In this document: in pieces, positions 1 through 9,273 of the stretch | Layout: each line of letters begins with the position of its first letter | Numbering within the stretch: the stretch's first letter is position 1 | Assembly: GCA_947504605.1 (NCBI GenBank) | Contig: CANNJE010000002.1 | Span: 1 to 64,000, forward strand | Source of the DNA: Chitinophagaceae bacterium | GTDB taxonomy: Bacteria > Bacteroidota > Bacteroidia > Chitinophagales > Chitinophagaceae | DNA: 64,000 nucleotides | Direction: 5' to 3' | The notes under the pieces: generated by a model | Told to the model about the DNA's origin: nothing | Seen by the model: only the letters and a program-made list of their open reading frames with translations | Database searches by the model: none | Program-made: the position numbers and the translations under genes

Positions 1-743
1 CCTCCACAAACACTAATAGTTTGACCTGTTACATAACTTCCCATGTCTGAAGCAAGAAATAAAGTTACATTGGCAATATCTTCAGCGCTTGCAAAACGGC
101 CTAGCGGAATTCCTGCTTTGTATTTATCGGCAGCATCTCCTTCTTTTAAATAACTGGTCATATCTGTTTCTACAAATCCCGGAGCAATTGCATTACAACG
201 GATATTTCTGCTACCTAATTCTTTAGCAACACTTTTTGTAAATCCAATTACACCAGCTTTGCTGGCTGCATAACTACTTTGTCCAGCATTCCCCATTTCC
301 CCTATAACAGAACTCATGTTAATGATAGATCCGCTTCTTGCTTTCATCATAGGTTTTATCACCTGCTTGGTCATAAAAAAAACACTGTTCAGGTTTACAT
401 TAATGACTTCTTCAAACTGCTCGGGTGTCATACGAAGCAACAGATTATCTTTAGAAATACCTGCATTGTTTACACAGATATCTATGGTTCCAAATTCTTT
501 TAAAACATCTGATACAAATGCTTCACAGGCTGCAAAATTACCAGCATTGCTCTGATAAGCTTTTGCCTTTACTCCCATCGCAGTCAATTTCTCTTCTAGA
601 ATCTTGGCCTTTTCAGCGCTGCTGTCACTTACATAGGTAAATGCCACATGGGCTCCTTGTTCGGCAAATTTGATTGCAATAGCTTCTCCTATTCCACGGG
701 CCGCACCTGTAACGATGGCTGTTTTTCCTTCCAATAATTTCAT
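1..743 (-). CDS. fabG: 3-oxoacyl-ACP reductase FabG, 3' end cut by window edge
   Basis: Short-chain dehydrogenase/reductase that reduces 3-oxoacyl-ACP with NADPH in cytoplasmic fatty-acid elongation. Reading the minus strand from the ATG at 743 gives about 247 residues with no stop before the window edge. The cofactor motif TGAARGIG is at residues 12-19, followed by NNAG and the catalytic YAASK, and the protein closes with the FabG-typical SVCGG. Bacterial FabG proteins are about 244-248 residues, so only the last few codons are missing. A -7-like box lies about 25 bp upstream. Other SDR enzymes look similar, but the N-terminal LLEGKTAIVTGAARGIG and the C-terminal segment GRFASAEDIANVTLFLASD fit FabG best. 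Confidence 0.92.
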   Translation of the reverse strand, partial: MKLLEGKTAIVTGAARGIGEAIAIKFAEQGAHVAFTYVSDSSAEKAKILEEKLTAMGVKAKAYQSNAGNFAACEAFVSDVLKEFGTIDICVNNAGISKDNLLLRMTPEQFEEVINVNLNSVFFMTKQVIKPMMKARSGSIINMSSVIGEMGNAGQSSYAASKAGVIGFTKSVAKELGSRNIRCNAIAPGFVETDMTSYLKEGDAADKYKAGIPLGRFASAEDIANVTLFLASDMGSYVTGQTISVCG

Positions 744-765
744 ACACGTTATTTTTTTTGTAAGA

Positions 766-773
766 CAAAAATA
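766..773 (-). promoter_or_regulatory. Putative -7 box of the fabG promoter
   Basis: On the minus strand this reads TATTTTTG, which matches the Bacteroidota -7 consensus TAnnTTTG. It lies 22 bp upstream of the fabG ATG. No convincing -33 TTTG was found at the expected distance, and such boxes arise by chance in AT-rich DNA. Confidence 0.35.
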
Positions 774-854
774 TATCAATTCGTGCTTATCTTATCAGCA
801 AGCAAAAATTTATAGTGTTGAAAGATCCAAAACCATTTTTTATATATACAATAA

Positions 855-877
855 AGGCTCCGGAAATACCGAAGCCT
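855..877 (-). terminator. Probable terminator downstream of the small lipoprotein gene
   Basis: Nine-base inverted repeat (AGGCTTCGG / CCGGAGCCT on the minus strand, one wobble position) with a 5-base loop. A short T-rich stretch follows on the minus strand. It lies just after the stop of the lipoprotein gene at 900-1091 and separates that operon from fabG. Confidence 0.6.
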
Positions 878-899
878 GTTAATAAAGCTGTTTAAAAAA

Positions 900-1091
900 T
901 TAAAATAATCTAATTTGTTCAGAATTGACGATGGTGCTGTCTTTATCAATTGCCCTTATAAAAATGACGACTGATTCATTTCCTGTTGAAGGAGGTGCCG
1001 CCAATTCTTTTTTACAGGAGCTTGTAGATATTACAGTCAATGCAACCGCACAGCCTAATAATAATCGCCCGAAAATATTTTTTAAGATCAT
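900..1091 (-). CDS. Small secreted lipoprotein, unknown function
   Basis: A 63-residue protein with a hydrophobic N-terminal segment (LLLGCAVALTVIS) ending in a lipobox-like TSSC followed by KK, as expected for a lipidated envelope protein. The mature part is only about 36 residues and has no motif I recognise. It starts 35 bp after the stop of the beta-helix gene on the same strand and is followed by a hairpin terminator, so the two are probably cotranscribed. It is short, but the signal peptide and position argue for a real gene. Confidence 0.55.
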   Translation of the reverse strand: MILKNIFGRLLLGCAVALTVISTSSCKKELAAPPSTGNESVVIFIRAIDKDSTIVNSEQIRLF

Positions 1092-1126
1092 GAGAGGTGG
1101 TTTTTATATGAGGAGAGGTATTGTAA

Positions 1127-2497
1127 TTATAGTTGGATGATTTGAGTGTAGGTTTTTTTACCTAGCAACTTGCCATCAGGTATTATGAGTTTTAATACTT
1201 TTTCTTTTTTAGTTGTAGGGTCTATCATAATCACTTCATAATGGTCTAATTCTACATCCTCTTCTACTTCAAAATTTACCCTGTATGTTTTATCAGCTAT
1301 TTTTTGAGCATTAAAAGAAATGAATTTAACTGGCAGCGCTACCTGGCTGTTACAGTCAATAATATTGCCTGTTATCGTACTTCCTACAGTATAAATTTTA
1401 ATATAAAGAGACAGCCAGTTTGATGGGGGTGCTACAATGCATACCCTATTATCTTTAATAGTAGAAGGATTTGAATTATTGGCATATCCAGTTACCATAA
1501 TGGCTCCTGATGGTTTTGGATTTTTCACCAGATTATTATTGATCAATACCGTTTGTTTGGAGTTTGATTCCGAAAGCGTTACATAGTCGCTAGCGTAAAT
1601 AGTTTGCTGGCCATTGCTGGTATTATCATATCCACAGTTTTCCAATGTATTATTATAACAATTAATCACTCCATAGCCAAAAAGTTCAATGCCATTACCT
1701 GTACCCCGGCTAACAATGTTATTATAAACGTCTGCATTGGTATTGCTACCTAGAATAATTCCCGCTTGCTGGCTTCCCAAATTTAGTAGACCATAATCTG
1801 TCACAGTGTTGTTAAATATTTTACAACCGTTTCTAGCATTAGATAACTGTATGCCATCCCAGTTTGTTCTTTCTACTAGGCAATTACTTATTTCAACACT
1901 GTCTAAACGAATTGGAACACGGTTTACTCCATTATAAACAACTCCATCTGGCTGGGTATGTCCTACATAAAAACCTTCTCCATCTATATCATGTATCCAA
2001 AGATTGGTTAACTTAATCTTAGTCATCGTATAACCTGGTTGCCAAGTTTCGGTATCAGCAACATCATAATCCTGTTTACAATAAACTCCTATTGAACCTC
2101 CGGTGCATTCAATATTATCGGCCCAGATATGATGGCTTTTTGTAATTGCAAGAGGACCTCCGTTAACCTTTATACCATATAGATTATTTCCACCCCATAC
2201 TTTTATATGATGCGAATTACCTTTTATTCTAAAATTTGGTGTAGTTAAAGTTGTTTGTGGCATGATCACAAGATCGCGGCAAGCATCTCCCCCAACGCCG
2301 TAAAACTCTACAACTGAATAATTGGTCCCCGTTATTTTTATAGTATCGCCGCCTTTCCAGGCGCTTCCATTGGGCCGATAAATTTCTCCAGGGCTTGTTT
2401 GGGTTATGTAATAGGTAACAGGAGCTGCGGTGTTACATTGTGCATAGCTCACTCTTCCACCCAACAGGGCAAGAAGAACCATTAGTAGGTTTTTCAT
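1127..2497 (-). CDS. Secreted right-handed parallel beta-helix repeat protein
   Basis: A 456-residue protein with a signal peptide (about residues 1-19, cleavage after VSYA). The middle consists of repeated short strands rich in asparagine with NN ladder positions (for example KIFNNTVTDYG, DVYNNIVSRGTG, NCYNNTLENCG), the pattern of pectate-lyase-like parallel beta-helices that often bind or cleave polysaccharides. The tail from about residue 385 starts with LPVKFISFNAQ and looks like a small beta-sandwich. Segments of this type often precede or replace a T9SS sorting domain in this phylum. I see no clear catalytic signature, so the substrate is unknown. The small lipoprotein gene follows 35 bp downstream. 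Confidence 0.75.
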   Translation of the reverse strand: MKNLLMVLLALLGGRVSYAQCNTAAPVTYYITQTSPGEIYRPNGSAWKGGDTIKITGTNYSVVEFYGVGGDACRDLVIMPQTTLTTPNFRIKGNSHHIKVWGGNNLYGIKVNGGPLAITKSHHIWADNIECTGGSIGVYCKQDYDVADTETWQPGYTMTKIKLTNLWIHDIDGEGFYVGHTQPDGVVYNGVNRVPIRLDSVEISNCLVERTNWDGIQLSNARNGCKIFNNTVTDYGLLNLGSQQAGIILGSNTNADVYNNIVSRGTGNGIELFGYGVINCYNNTLENCGYDNTSNGQQTIYASDYVTLSESNSKQTVLINNNLVKNPKPSGAIMVTGYANNSNPSTIKDNRVCIVAPPSNWLSLYIKIYTVGSTITGNIIDCNSQVALPVKFISFNAQKIADKTYRVNFEVEEDVELDHYEVIMIDPTTKKEKVLKLIIPDGKLLGKKTYTQIIQL

Positions 2498-2775
2498 TTT
2501 AGATATCGGTTTTTATTATGCCGTGTTTGTTAAATACATACACAACTTAAATTCTGTCTGTTGTTCTCTAACAACTATACCAATACCGAGTGATTTTGCA
2601 GAGGAGGCGTTAATCTTTTGTTACTGGAAAGGCGTGGTTGCAATAAACAATCAAACCACTGATATCATTCTTTTAGGAATACCATCAATGATGAATTTCA
2701 ATTAAAGAACGTCGGGAAATTATAAATATTGTCGAGAAAAGATAAAAAATATGTAATATATTCAGAAGCATTGAC

Positions 2776-4281
2776 TTATAAAATACTATATATTTCTTCG
2801 ATGAATTTTCTTTCGTTACAAAGCCTTGGTACTTTGTGTTGCCCACCCATTTTACCTTTGCTTCTCAGCCATCGGTTAAAAGACCCTTTAGGCAACATTT
2901 TTACAACAGGCAGCCTTAGTGCTATGTCTTTATGTCGCTTGGCTTCATAATCACTATTCGTTTCTTTTAAAGCTTTATCCAATTCAATGGTAAATTGAAT
3001 CAGGTTTTCGGGTTCTTTTTCAAATTCTATCAGCCATTCATGTGCTCCATTACTGTTTTCTGTAAAAAATAAAGGCGCCGCAGTATAATCACTTACGATA
3101 GCCTCCGTTTTTTGAGATGCTACAGCGATAGCTTTATCACTATTATCTATAATTACTTCTTCCCCAAATGCATTCATATAATGTTTCAGTCTACCTGTAA
3201 CCACTATACGATAAGGATTTATAGAAGTAAAGCGAATCGTATCGCCTATAAGGTAACGCCAGAGTCCACCGGTAGTGCTTATGATGATAGCGTAATTTTT
3301 ATTTAGCTGTACCTGATTTAATCCTACCGTTTGGGGTGAAGGTTTGCCATACTCTTCAACCGGCATAAATTCATAGAAAACGCCATGCTCAGTAAAAAGT
3401 GTCATCCCATCATCCGCTGGTTTTTCTTGGGCTGCAAAAAATCCTTCACTGGCATTATACACCTCCAGATAATTGATAGGAGCGCCAATTATTTTTTCAA
3501 AATGGTCACGATAAGGTACAAACGATACTCCGCCATTGATATATAATTCTAGGTTCGGCCATACTTCTTTAATATTTTTGGCATTTTTTATTTCAAGAAT
3601 GCGTTTAAGTAGGAGCAGCGTCCAGGTGGGTACGCCTGCAAGAGAAGTTACATTTTCGTTGGCGGTAATTTGAGCCAGCTGTTCGATTTTGTTTTCCCAT
3701 TCATCCAGCAATGCAATACTCAATTCAGGTGTTCGCAACCATTGACCCCAAAAAGGAGAGTTCTGCATCAAAACAGCACTCAGATCACCATATTGAATAT
3801 CTTCATTTAACTTATTGATCTGGTGAGATCCCCCAATCACAAGCCCCTTACCCGTAAGAAGGTCGCTGCCCGGAAAATTTTTATAATAATTACTCAACAC
3901 ATCTTTGTTGGCCTGATAATGGTTGTCCTGCAGGCTTTCTTCGCTGATTGGAATAAATTTACTTTTATCACTTGTGGTACCACTACTTTTGGCGAACCAT
4001 GATACAGGTGTATTCCATAATACATTTTCCTCTCCTTCCATCATCCGTATAATGTATGGCCTAATATCATCATACTCATGAATAGGTATATTCTTTTTAA
4101 AATCCTTGAGTGTAAAAAGTTTGGAGAAATTGTATTTTTTCCCAAATGAAGTGTATTGAGCCGATGTTACCAGGTCCTGTAAAACGGCTCTCTGAGCAGC
4201 CACAGGATGGTTCGTCCAGTTATCTATGCGCCAAATACGCATACGAGCCAGTTTAGATATAACAGGAGAAAGCAATTTCAT
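2776..4281 (-). CDS. GH3-like acyl-adenylating enzyme (GH3 auxin-responsive promoter family)
   Basis: A protein of about 501 residues resembling the plant GH3/JAR1 acyl-acid amido synthetases, a branch of the ANL adenylating enzymes. Visible features are the ATP-binding segment SSGTTSDKSKFIP near residue 105, the middle segment YNASEGFFAAQ, and the hinge region GGLWRYLIGDTIRF. The reading frame can be extended three codons to a TTG at 4290, but the ATG at 4281 (MKLLSPVIS) is the more likely start. The bacterial members are common in Bacteroidota and their substrates are mostly unknown; amide conjugation of a carboxylic acid is inferred from the family. The gene starts 82 bp after the lptB stop on the same strand. 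Confidence 0.82.
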   Translation of the reverse strand: MKLLSPVISKLARMRIWRIDNWTNHPVAAQRAVLQDLVTSAQYTSFGKKYNFSKLFTLKDFKKNIPIHEYDDIRPYIIRMMEGEENVLWNTPVSWFAKSSGTTSDKSKFIPISEESLQDNHYQANKDVLSNYYKNFPGSDLLTGKGLVIGGSHQINKLNEDIQYGDLSAVLMQNSPFWGQWLRTPELSIALLDEWENKIEQLAQITANENVTSLAGVPTWTLLLLKRILEIKNAKNIKEVWPNLELYINGGVSFVPYRDHFEKIIGAPINYLEVYNASEGFFAAQEKPADDGMTLFTEHGVFYEFMPVEEYGKPSPQTVGLNQVQLNKNYAIIISTTGGLWRYLIGDTIRFTSINPYRIVVTGRLKHYMNAFGEEVIIDNSDKAIAVASQKTEAIVSDYTAAPLFFTENSNGAHEWLIEFEKEPENLIQFTIELDKALKETNSDYEAKRHKDIALRLPVVKMLPKGSFNRWLRSKGKMGGQHKVPRLCNERKFIEEIYSIL

Positions 4282-4363
4282 TACTGGCAAGATAAAAAAA
4301 CATACGGATATATTGATTTATACTTATTGCACAGTTGATATTTACCCAAAAAAGCAGGAATAT

Positions 4364-5143
4364 TTATGGAAGTAACTGCTGGTCGTTGGCAGCTTCGGTA
4401 TGCAGGTAATCTTTTCTTTTAAGTTCAAAATTTCTGCCCAGATATAATCTTCTAACATGCTCATCACCAGCCAACTCTTCAGCTGTGCCATGTTTGAAAA
4501 TTTTTCCATCAATAAGCAGGTAAGCCCTATCGCAAATAGAAAGTGTTTCATTCACATTATGATCGGTGATAAGAATACCAATATTTTTAAATTTCAATTT
4601 AGCAACAATGGCCTGTATATCTTCTACGGCAATTGGATCTACACCAGCGAAGGGCTCATCCAATAAAATAAATTTTGGGTCTACGGCAAGTGCTCTGGCA
4701 ATTTCTGTTCTTCTTCTTTCACCGCCACTTAGGGTATCGCCATTGTTTTTTCGTACATGCTGCAGGCGGAATTCATTGAGCAAAGATTCCATTTTTTCTT
4801 TTTGCGCAGCTTTTTTTAAATTGGTCATTTCCAGTACCGCCATAATATTGTCTTCAACACTAAGCTTGCGAAAAACACTGGCTTCCTGTGGCAAATAGCC
4901 AATACCCATTTGTGCCCTTTTGTACATAGGCAATTTGGTAATATTAATATCGTTCAAAAAAACTTCCCCTTCATCGGGTTTTACCAATCCTACAACCTGA
5001 TAAAAAGAGGTTGTTTTGCCTGCACCATTCGGCCCAAGTAAACCCACAATTTCCCCCTGGCTTACATTAAACGACACGTTGTTTACGACTATTCGGCTAC
5101 CGTAAACTTTCACTAAGTTTTTACTGTATATCGTTAGATTCAA
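4364..5143 (-). CDS. lptB: LPS export ABC transporter ATPase LptB
   Basis: A 259-residue ABC ATPase that powers extraction of lipopolysaccharide from the inner membrane with LptFG. Walker [10 protein letters not shown] is near residue 37, the Q-loop is in [10 protein letters not shown], the signature is [15 protein letters not shown], Walker B is [12 protein letters not shown], and the H-loop is [24 protein letters not shown] is diagnostic of LptB among ABC ATPases. The start must be TTG at 5143: the in-frame stop lies only 5 codons upstream, no ATG occurs between, and the next internal ATG would delete Walker A. The C-terminus is about 15 residues longer than in E. coli LptB. Confidence 0.93.
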   Translation of the reverse strand: MNLTIYSKNLVKVYGSRIVVNNVSFNVSQGEIVGLLGPNGAGKTTSFYQVVGLVKPDEGEVFLNDINITKLPMYKRAQMGIGYLPQEASVFRKLSVEDNIMAVLEMTNLKKAAQKEKMESLLNEFRLQHVRKNNGDTLSGGERRRTEIARALAVDPKFILLDEPFAGVDPIAVEDIQAIVAKLKFKNIGILITDHNVNETLSICDRAYLLIDGKIFKHGTAEELAGDEHVRRLYLGRNFELKRKDYLHTEAANDQQLLP

Positions 5144-5159
5144 TGGACTTAAGTTTTAG

Positions 5160-5167
5160 CAAAAATA
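5160..5167 (-). promoter_or_regulatory. Putative -7 box of lptB
   Basis: TATTTTTG on the minus strand, 16 bp upstream of the TTG start of lptB, matches TAnnTTTG. No clear -33 element was found, so this is a weak prediction. Confidence 0.3.
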
Positions 5168-5340
5168 AGCGAAGTGATATTAGGTTCATTAAATTAATGG
5201 CAGATTACCAAAACTTTACAGAAAGGGTCAGCTAGCCAAGTTTAAAAATCCTAATTTTATATTATCTAAAAATTCATTTTTATTTTGTAATTTATTGCAC
5301 AATCAGAGGTATTATAAAATATCAAATAAAATTAACTGTT

Positions 5341-6096
5341 ATGAAAAAAGTATTGTTTTTATTATTCGTAGTATTTACCAATTCATCCATTTACGCACAG
5401 ACAGAAACAGATAGGAATCAAAACACAGAAGGGTCTGCAAAAAAAAATATAGTAAAACTTAACTTTCCCGCTCTTGCTTTTAAAAATTTTACAGTTCAGT
5501 ACGAAAGGGCCATTGCAAAAAAAATAACTTTAGCGGGTACATTTAGATTAATGCCCAAAGGAAGTATCCCTTTTAAAAGTGCTTTTATTAAGGCTGCAAA
5601 CGACCCGGATGTAGAACGTCAGATTAACAACTTAAAGGTGGGTAATATGGCATTTATGCCGGAGCTTAGATTTTATCTGGGTAAAAGGGGAGCCTTTCAT
5701 GGTTTTTATCTAGCCCCTTTTGCAAGTATTGCAAAATATGATGCAGACCTGATTTTTGAATATGATGACAACAGTGCTATTAAAACAATCCCTTTATCAG
5801 GAAGTGTTAACAGTCTTACTGGCGGTTTGATGATGGGTGCTCAATGGAAACTAAGCAAATCATTATACCTTGATTGGTGGATACTTGGGGCGAATTATGG
5901 AAATTCTAAAGGAGATATCACCGGCAAAAAAACATTAAACACTTCGGAGCAACAATCGCTTAGAGACGAACTTGCTAGCCTTGATATCCCTCTTACCAAT
6001 TTTACCTATATCGTAGATGGCAATGGTGCAACTTTGAATTTTAAAGGACCGTGGGGTGGAATTAGGGCCGGCATTTGCCTTGGAATTAATTTTTAA
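5341..6096 (+). CDS. Outer-membrane beta-barrel protein, DUF3575-like
   Basis: A 251-residue protein with a Sec signal peptide ending at YAQ (residues 1-20). The rest alternates short amphipathic strands typical of an 8- to 10-stranded outer-membrane barrel. The opening strands (KLNFPALAFKNFTVQYERA), the phrase RLMPKGSIPFKSAF and the final strand ending in GICLGINF match the DUF3575-type barrel proteins of Bacteroidota as I remember them. Function unknown; these are usually described as structural or stress-associated envelope proteins. It is divergent from lptB, with about 200 bp of AT-rich DNA between, and stands alone. Confidence 0.65.
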   Translation: MKKVLFLLFVVFTNSSIYAQTETDRNQNTEGSAKKNIVKLNFPALAFKNFTVQYERAIAKKITLAGTFRLMPKGSIPFKSAFIKAANDPDVERQINNLKVGNMAFMPELRFYLGKRGAFHGFYLAPFASIAKYDADLIFEYDDNSAIKTIPLSGSVNSLTGGLMMGAQWKLSKSLYLDWWILGANYGNSKGDITGKKTLNTSEQQSLRDELASLDIPLTNFTYIVDGNGATLNFKGPWGGIRAGICLGINF

Positions 6097-6171
6097 ATTT
6101 TTTAATCGAAGCCTCCACAAAATGGAATTTTTTTTCATTTTGGCTTTATCTTTACGCCCATTTAAAAAAAC

Positions 6172-7125
6172 ATGAAAGTAATAGACCATATCAATCACGC
6201 AACAAAACCACTGATTTCTTTTGAAATACTTCCTCCATTAAAGGGCAAGGGTATTCAATCTTTATACAATCATCTGGACCCTCTAATGGAATTTGACCCC
6301 GCTTTTATTAATGTAACATATCATAGAAGCGAGCATGTATTTAAGAAAAAAGTTGATGGGACTTTTGAAAAAGTTGTGGTAAGAAAAAGGCCTGGCACAG
6401 AATCTATCTGCGCTTCAATCATGAACAAATACAATGTGGATACTGTGCCCCATCTTATTTGTGGCGGTTTTGGTGTCAATGAAACAGAAGATGCGCTCAT
6501 TAACCTTAACTATCTGGGCATAGATAATGTACTCGTGCTGCGTGGAGATGCTGCTAAAAACGAAGCTGGTTTTGAAGCCGAACCTGGTGGGCATAAATAT
6601 GCCATTGATTTATTAAAGCAGGTTAAAAACCTCAATGCTGGAGTTTACCTTGAAGAAGAATTAAAAAATACAACCAAAACAAAATTCTGTATTGGCGTGG
6701 CGGGCTATCCTGAAAAACATTTCGAAGCTCCCAATATGGACAGCGATCTGCAATACCTGAAACAAAAAGTTGATGCCGGTGCAGACTATATCGTTACCCA
6801 AATGTTTTTTGACAATAGTAAATATTTTTCTTTTGTTAACGCCTGCAGAGAAATAGGCATCACTGTTCCTATTATACCAGGACTAAAACCGATTTACACT
6901 TTTAAACAATTAACTCTTTTACCAAAAGTGTTTCACATTGATCTTCCGTCTGCTTTAAGCAGCGAAATTATGAAGTGCAACACCGATGAAGAAGTAGAAA
7001 TCGTGGGAACAGAATGGCTGCTTGAACAATCGAAAGATTTGTATAAAGCCGGTGTGCCTGTTTTACATTATTACACATTGGGACGGCCAAAACTTATATG
7101 TGATGTTGTAAAAAAATTAGTTTAA
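6172..7125 (+). CDS. metF: 5,10-methylenetetrahydrofolate reductase MetF
   Basis: A 317-residue TIM-barrel flavoprotein that reduces methylene-THF to methyl-THF for methionine synthesis. Visible are SFEILPPLKGKG with the conserved Glu near the N-terminus, the nucleotide-binding strand NVLVLRGD, CIGVAGYPEKH, and ADYIVTQMFFDN, the last being the FAD/folate site typical of MetF. Length matches the usual 290-320 residues. It is monocistronic: a strong terminator follows at 7141. Confidence 0.95.
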   Translation: MKVIDHINHATKPLISFEILPPLKGKGIQSLYNHLDPLMEFDPAFINVTYHRSEHVFKKKVDGTFEKVVVRKRPGTESICASIMNKYNVDTVPHLICGGFGVNETEDALINLNYLGIDNVLVLRGDAAKNEAGFEAEPGGHKYAIDLLKQVKNLNAGVYLEEELKNTTKTKFCIGVAGYPEKHFEAPNMDSDLQYLKQKVDAGADYIVTQMFFDNSKYFSFVNACREIGITVPIIPGLKPIYTFKQLTLLPKVFHIDLPSALSSEIMKCNTDEEVEIVGTEWLLEQSKDLYKAGVPVLHYYTLGRPKLICDVVKKLV

Positions 7126-7140
7126 AATATTGTATATTAA

Positions 7141-7175
7141 AAAAGAGGGCCTTCTTTTAAGAAGGCCCTCTTTTT
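7141..7175 (+). terminator. Intrinsic terminator of metF
   Basis: GAGGGCCTTC at 7145-7154 pairs perfectly with GAAGGCCCTC at 7161-7170, flanked by A and T runs, so it could work in both directions. It lies 16 bp after the metF stop. Confidence 0.9.
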
Positions 7176-7252
7176 ATTGATCAGCATAATAATTTATCTC
7201 CCTAAAAAAATACTCAATGTGCGGTATTTATTTCATTGCCGTATATAAACGC

Positions 7253-7284
7253 AAAAACCTGCCAATGGATCATGGCAGGTTTTT
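7253..7284 (-). terminator. Terminator of the parvulin gene (bidirectional)
   Basis: AACCTGCCA and TGGCAGGTT form a 9-bp stem around an 8-base loop, with A runs on the left and T runs on the right. On the minus strand it follows the stop of the gene at 7303-9249 by about 20 bp. It may also act as a second terminator for metF. Confidence 0.85.
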
Positions 7285-7302
7285 TTACTATTTTATTGTA
7301 CC

Positions 7303-9249
7303 CTAAAGCATTTCTTTGATCATACTTTCATTTACATGAATGGGATATTTTTTCTTTAGCTCAGCCAGCCATTGCTGTTCCAGCACTTGCTGATATTCAT
7401 TAATTACCAACCCTCGAGCTTCATCAAAACTACGCTGCTGATTGGCCTCATAAACATTTACATATTTTACAAATGTAGCAGAACCATCAATATTTGTTAC
7501 AATAGATGTATAAGTGCCTACCGCAGGGGCGCTGGCATAATTAGCTCCAATAATTTGAGAAATTTCATAACGACCACTGTCTGCCTGCAATGCTGCTGTA
7601 GCAGCCTGTTCGTCTGCAATAACCCTCCAGTTTTTCCCTTTTTTTAATGCGGTCATTGCCTCTTCTGCAATTTTAGCTGTCGTACAATTAAAGATTAGCA
7701 CATCGGCACTAGCAGCCCATTTAAAATTAATAGCATGGGCATTGTAATACTTTAATAATCCCACACTGTCGTTGATGGCCTTGCCCCACACATTGCGTTC
7801 CATGATCTCAAACAACATATTCCCTTCTTTAAATTCCTGCATCTGAAATTTAAATTCCGGATTGTATTCTTCCAGGTGTTTTTTATAATAATTAAGTGCA
7901 GATGTTGCCACAAATTTATCCCACAACTGTTTGTTATTTTCATTTCTATTTACAGACAAATTAGTTTTATACTCTCTTACAAAAGCAAGCCAGTCGCTTC
8001 CCTTCAAATCCTGATCCTTCACCTTTAAAACTTTTTTATTACTAATCGGATAAGCCTTTGTTTGATCATCACTTGGATTTTTCATTAAGCTATCTGCATA
8101 CCTTAAAATATCCGATTCTTTTACATCCGTTATCTTTTTTGTAGGTACTTTATTTATAAGTTCTTTAGTGTATTTTTCTTTTTCAGCATCCACCCTGCTG
8201 TCTTTCATCACTTTTTGTTTTAGATCAAACATAAAAGCCTCGTCAGTTGTGTTAGGGGGTGTTGGACTGAATCCCATTCTTTTAATAATATGATATCCAA
8301 ACTGAGTTAAAAACGGTTGGCTTATTTCACCATCGGCTTTTAAATTAAGTACTTCATTTTCAAAATTGGAATTATAGGTACCTGTGCCAAATTCAGGCAG
8401 TTCGCCTCCATTCAAATAAGACAGTTTATCATCGCTGTAAATTTTTGCAGTTGCAGCAAAATTATCTCCGTTCCTGAGCAATGTATAAATTTCTGTAGCT
8501 TTTTTTTGTGCAGCATCCTTTGCCGCTTGGTTAGCATCTGGTGCAACTGCCACCAATACCTGGGCTATTCTCCATCGCCCTGTGCTGGCCCGTTCGTCGG
8601 CAAGTTTAAAAATATGCCAGCCGTTTTTACTTCTGTAAGGTTTACTTATTTCCCCTTTTTTTAAGCCATAGATAATTGTTTCATATTCGTATGGAACGGT
8701 AAATGAAGTTATAAAACCAAGGTCACTTTTATTTACGATGGCTCCAGAGTTTTCTGCGGTTTTTTTAAGAAGGGTAGCCTCGTCTTGATTGCCTGCTTTT
8801 AAAGCAGGGTACAGAGCCATAACTGCATTGTATGCCCTGTTGGTGTCTGCGGCTAAAGCATTGGCGCTGGCTGGTATAAAAAAATGAACCACACGAAGGT
8901 CTTTTTGTGACCTCGTAAAAGCTTCGGCTGTCAATTTTTCGATTCCTTTTTCATCATTCAGGTAATTCTCTAACACTTGGTCTCGGAAGTTGCGGATATC
9001 ATATTGTATCTGAGCAAGTGTATCCAGCCTTAGTTCTTCCGCTGCTTTTACTTTTAATTTAAAATTGCTATACAGTTCTACATATTCCCGAAGTGATTTT
9101 TCTTTATCGCTTACGGTCGTTTTGTTTTTATTGTATGCTTTTAAAAACTCCTGTTTGGAAATGCTATTTGTTCCATAGGTAATAAATGTTTGCGAATAAG
9201 CAGCTCCGTTTCCGATCGCTATCAACAACATCAGGTAAAACTTTTTCAT
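7303..9249 (-). CDS. Periplasmic peptidyl-prolyl isomerase with two parvulin domains
   Basis: A 648-residue SurA/PpiD-like folding factor. A Sec signal peptide (residues 1-19, ending AYS) is followed by a helical N-terminal region. Two rotamase domains come next, the first around residues 110-215 (ends PYRSKNGWHIFKL) and the second around 225-330 (LNGGELPEFGTG, then QFGYHIIKRMG). The C-terminal half has no named domain that I recognise, although such halves are common in Bacteroidota PPIases. The expected role is folding of outer-membrane proteins in the periplasm. It starts 24 bp after the thioredoxin-fold gene on the same strand, suggesting joint expression of two envelope folding or redox factors. 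Confidence 0.85.
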   Translation of the reverse strand: MKKFYLMLLIAIGNGAAYSQTFITYGTNSISKQEFLKAYNKNKTTVSDKEKSLREYVELYSNFKLKVKAAEELRLDTLAQIQYDIRNFRDQVLENYLNDEKGIEKLTAEAFTRSQKDLRVVHFFIPASANALAADTNRAYNAVMALYPALKAGNQDEATLLKKTAENSGAIVNKSDLGFITSFTVPYEYETIIYGLKKGEISKPYRSKNGWHIFKLADERASTGRWRIAQVLVAVAPDANQAAKDAAQKKATEIYTLLRNGDNFAATAKIYSDDKLSYLNGGELPEFGTGTYNSNFENEVLNLKADGEISQPFLTQFGYHIIKRMGFSPTPPNTTDEAFMFDLKQKVMKDSRVDAEKEKYTKELINKVPTKKITDVKESDILRYADSLMKNPSDDQTKAYPISNKKVLKVKDQDLKGSDWLAFVREYKTNLSVNRNENNKQLWDKFVATSALNYYKKHLEEYNPEFKFQMQEFKEGNMLFEIMERNVWGKAINDSVGLLKYYNAHAINFKWAASADVLIFNCTTAKIAEEAMTALKKGKNWRVIADEQAATAALQADSGRYEISQIIGANYASAPAVGTYTSIVTNIDGSATFVKYVNVYEANQQRSFDEARGLVINEYQQVLEQQWLAELKKKYPIHVNESMIKEML

Positions 9250-9273
9250 TTCGTTTGGTTATTTTTTGTCCGG

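Noticed and set aside
925..1140. 71-codon plus-strand frame overlapping the lipoprotein gene
   Set aside because: It runs antisense to a better-supported gene with signal peptide and terminator.
2498..2775. Possible small genes in the 278-bp gap between the GH3-like and beta-helix genes
   Set aside because: A 60-codon frame exists, but its composition is not protein-like and no promoter or homology is evident. No clear hairpin either.
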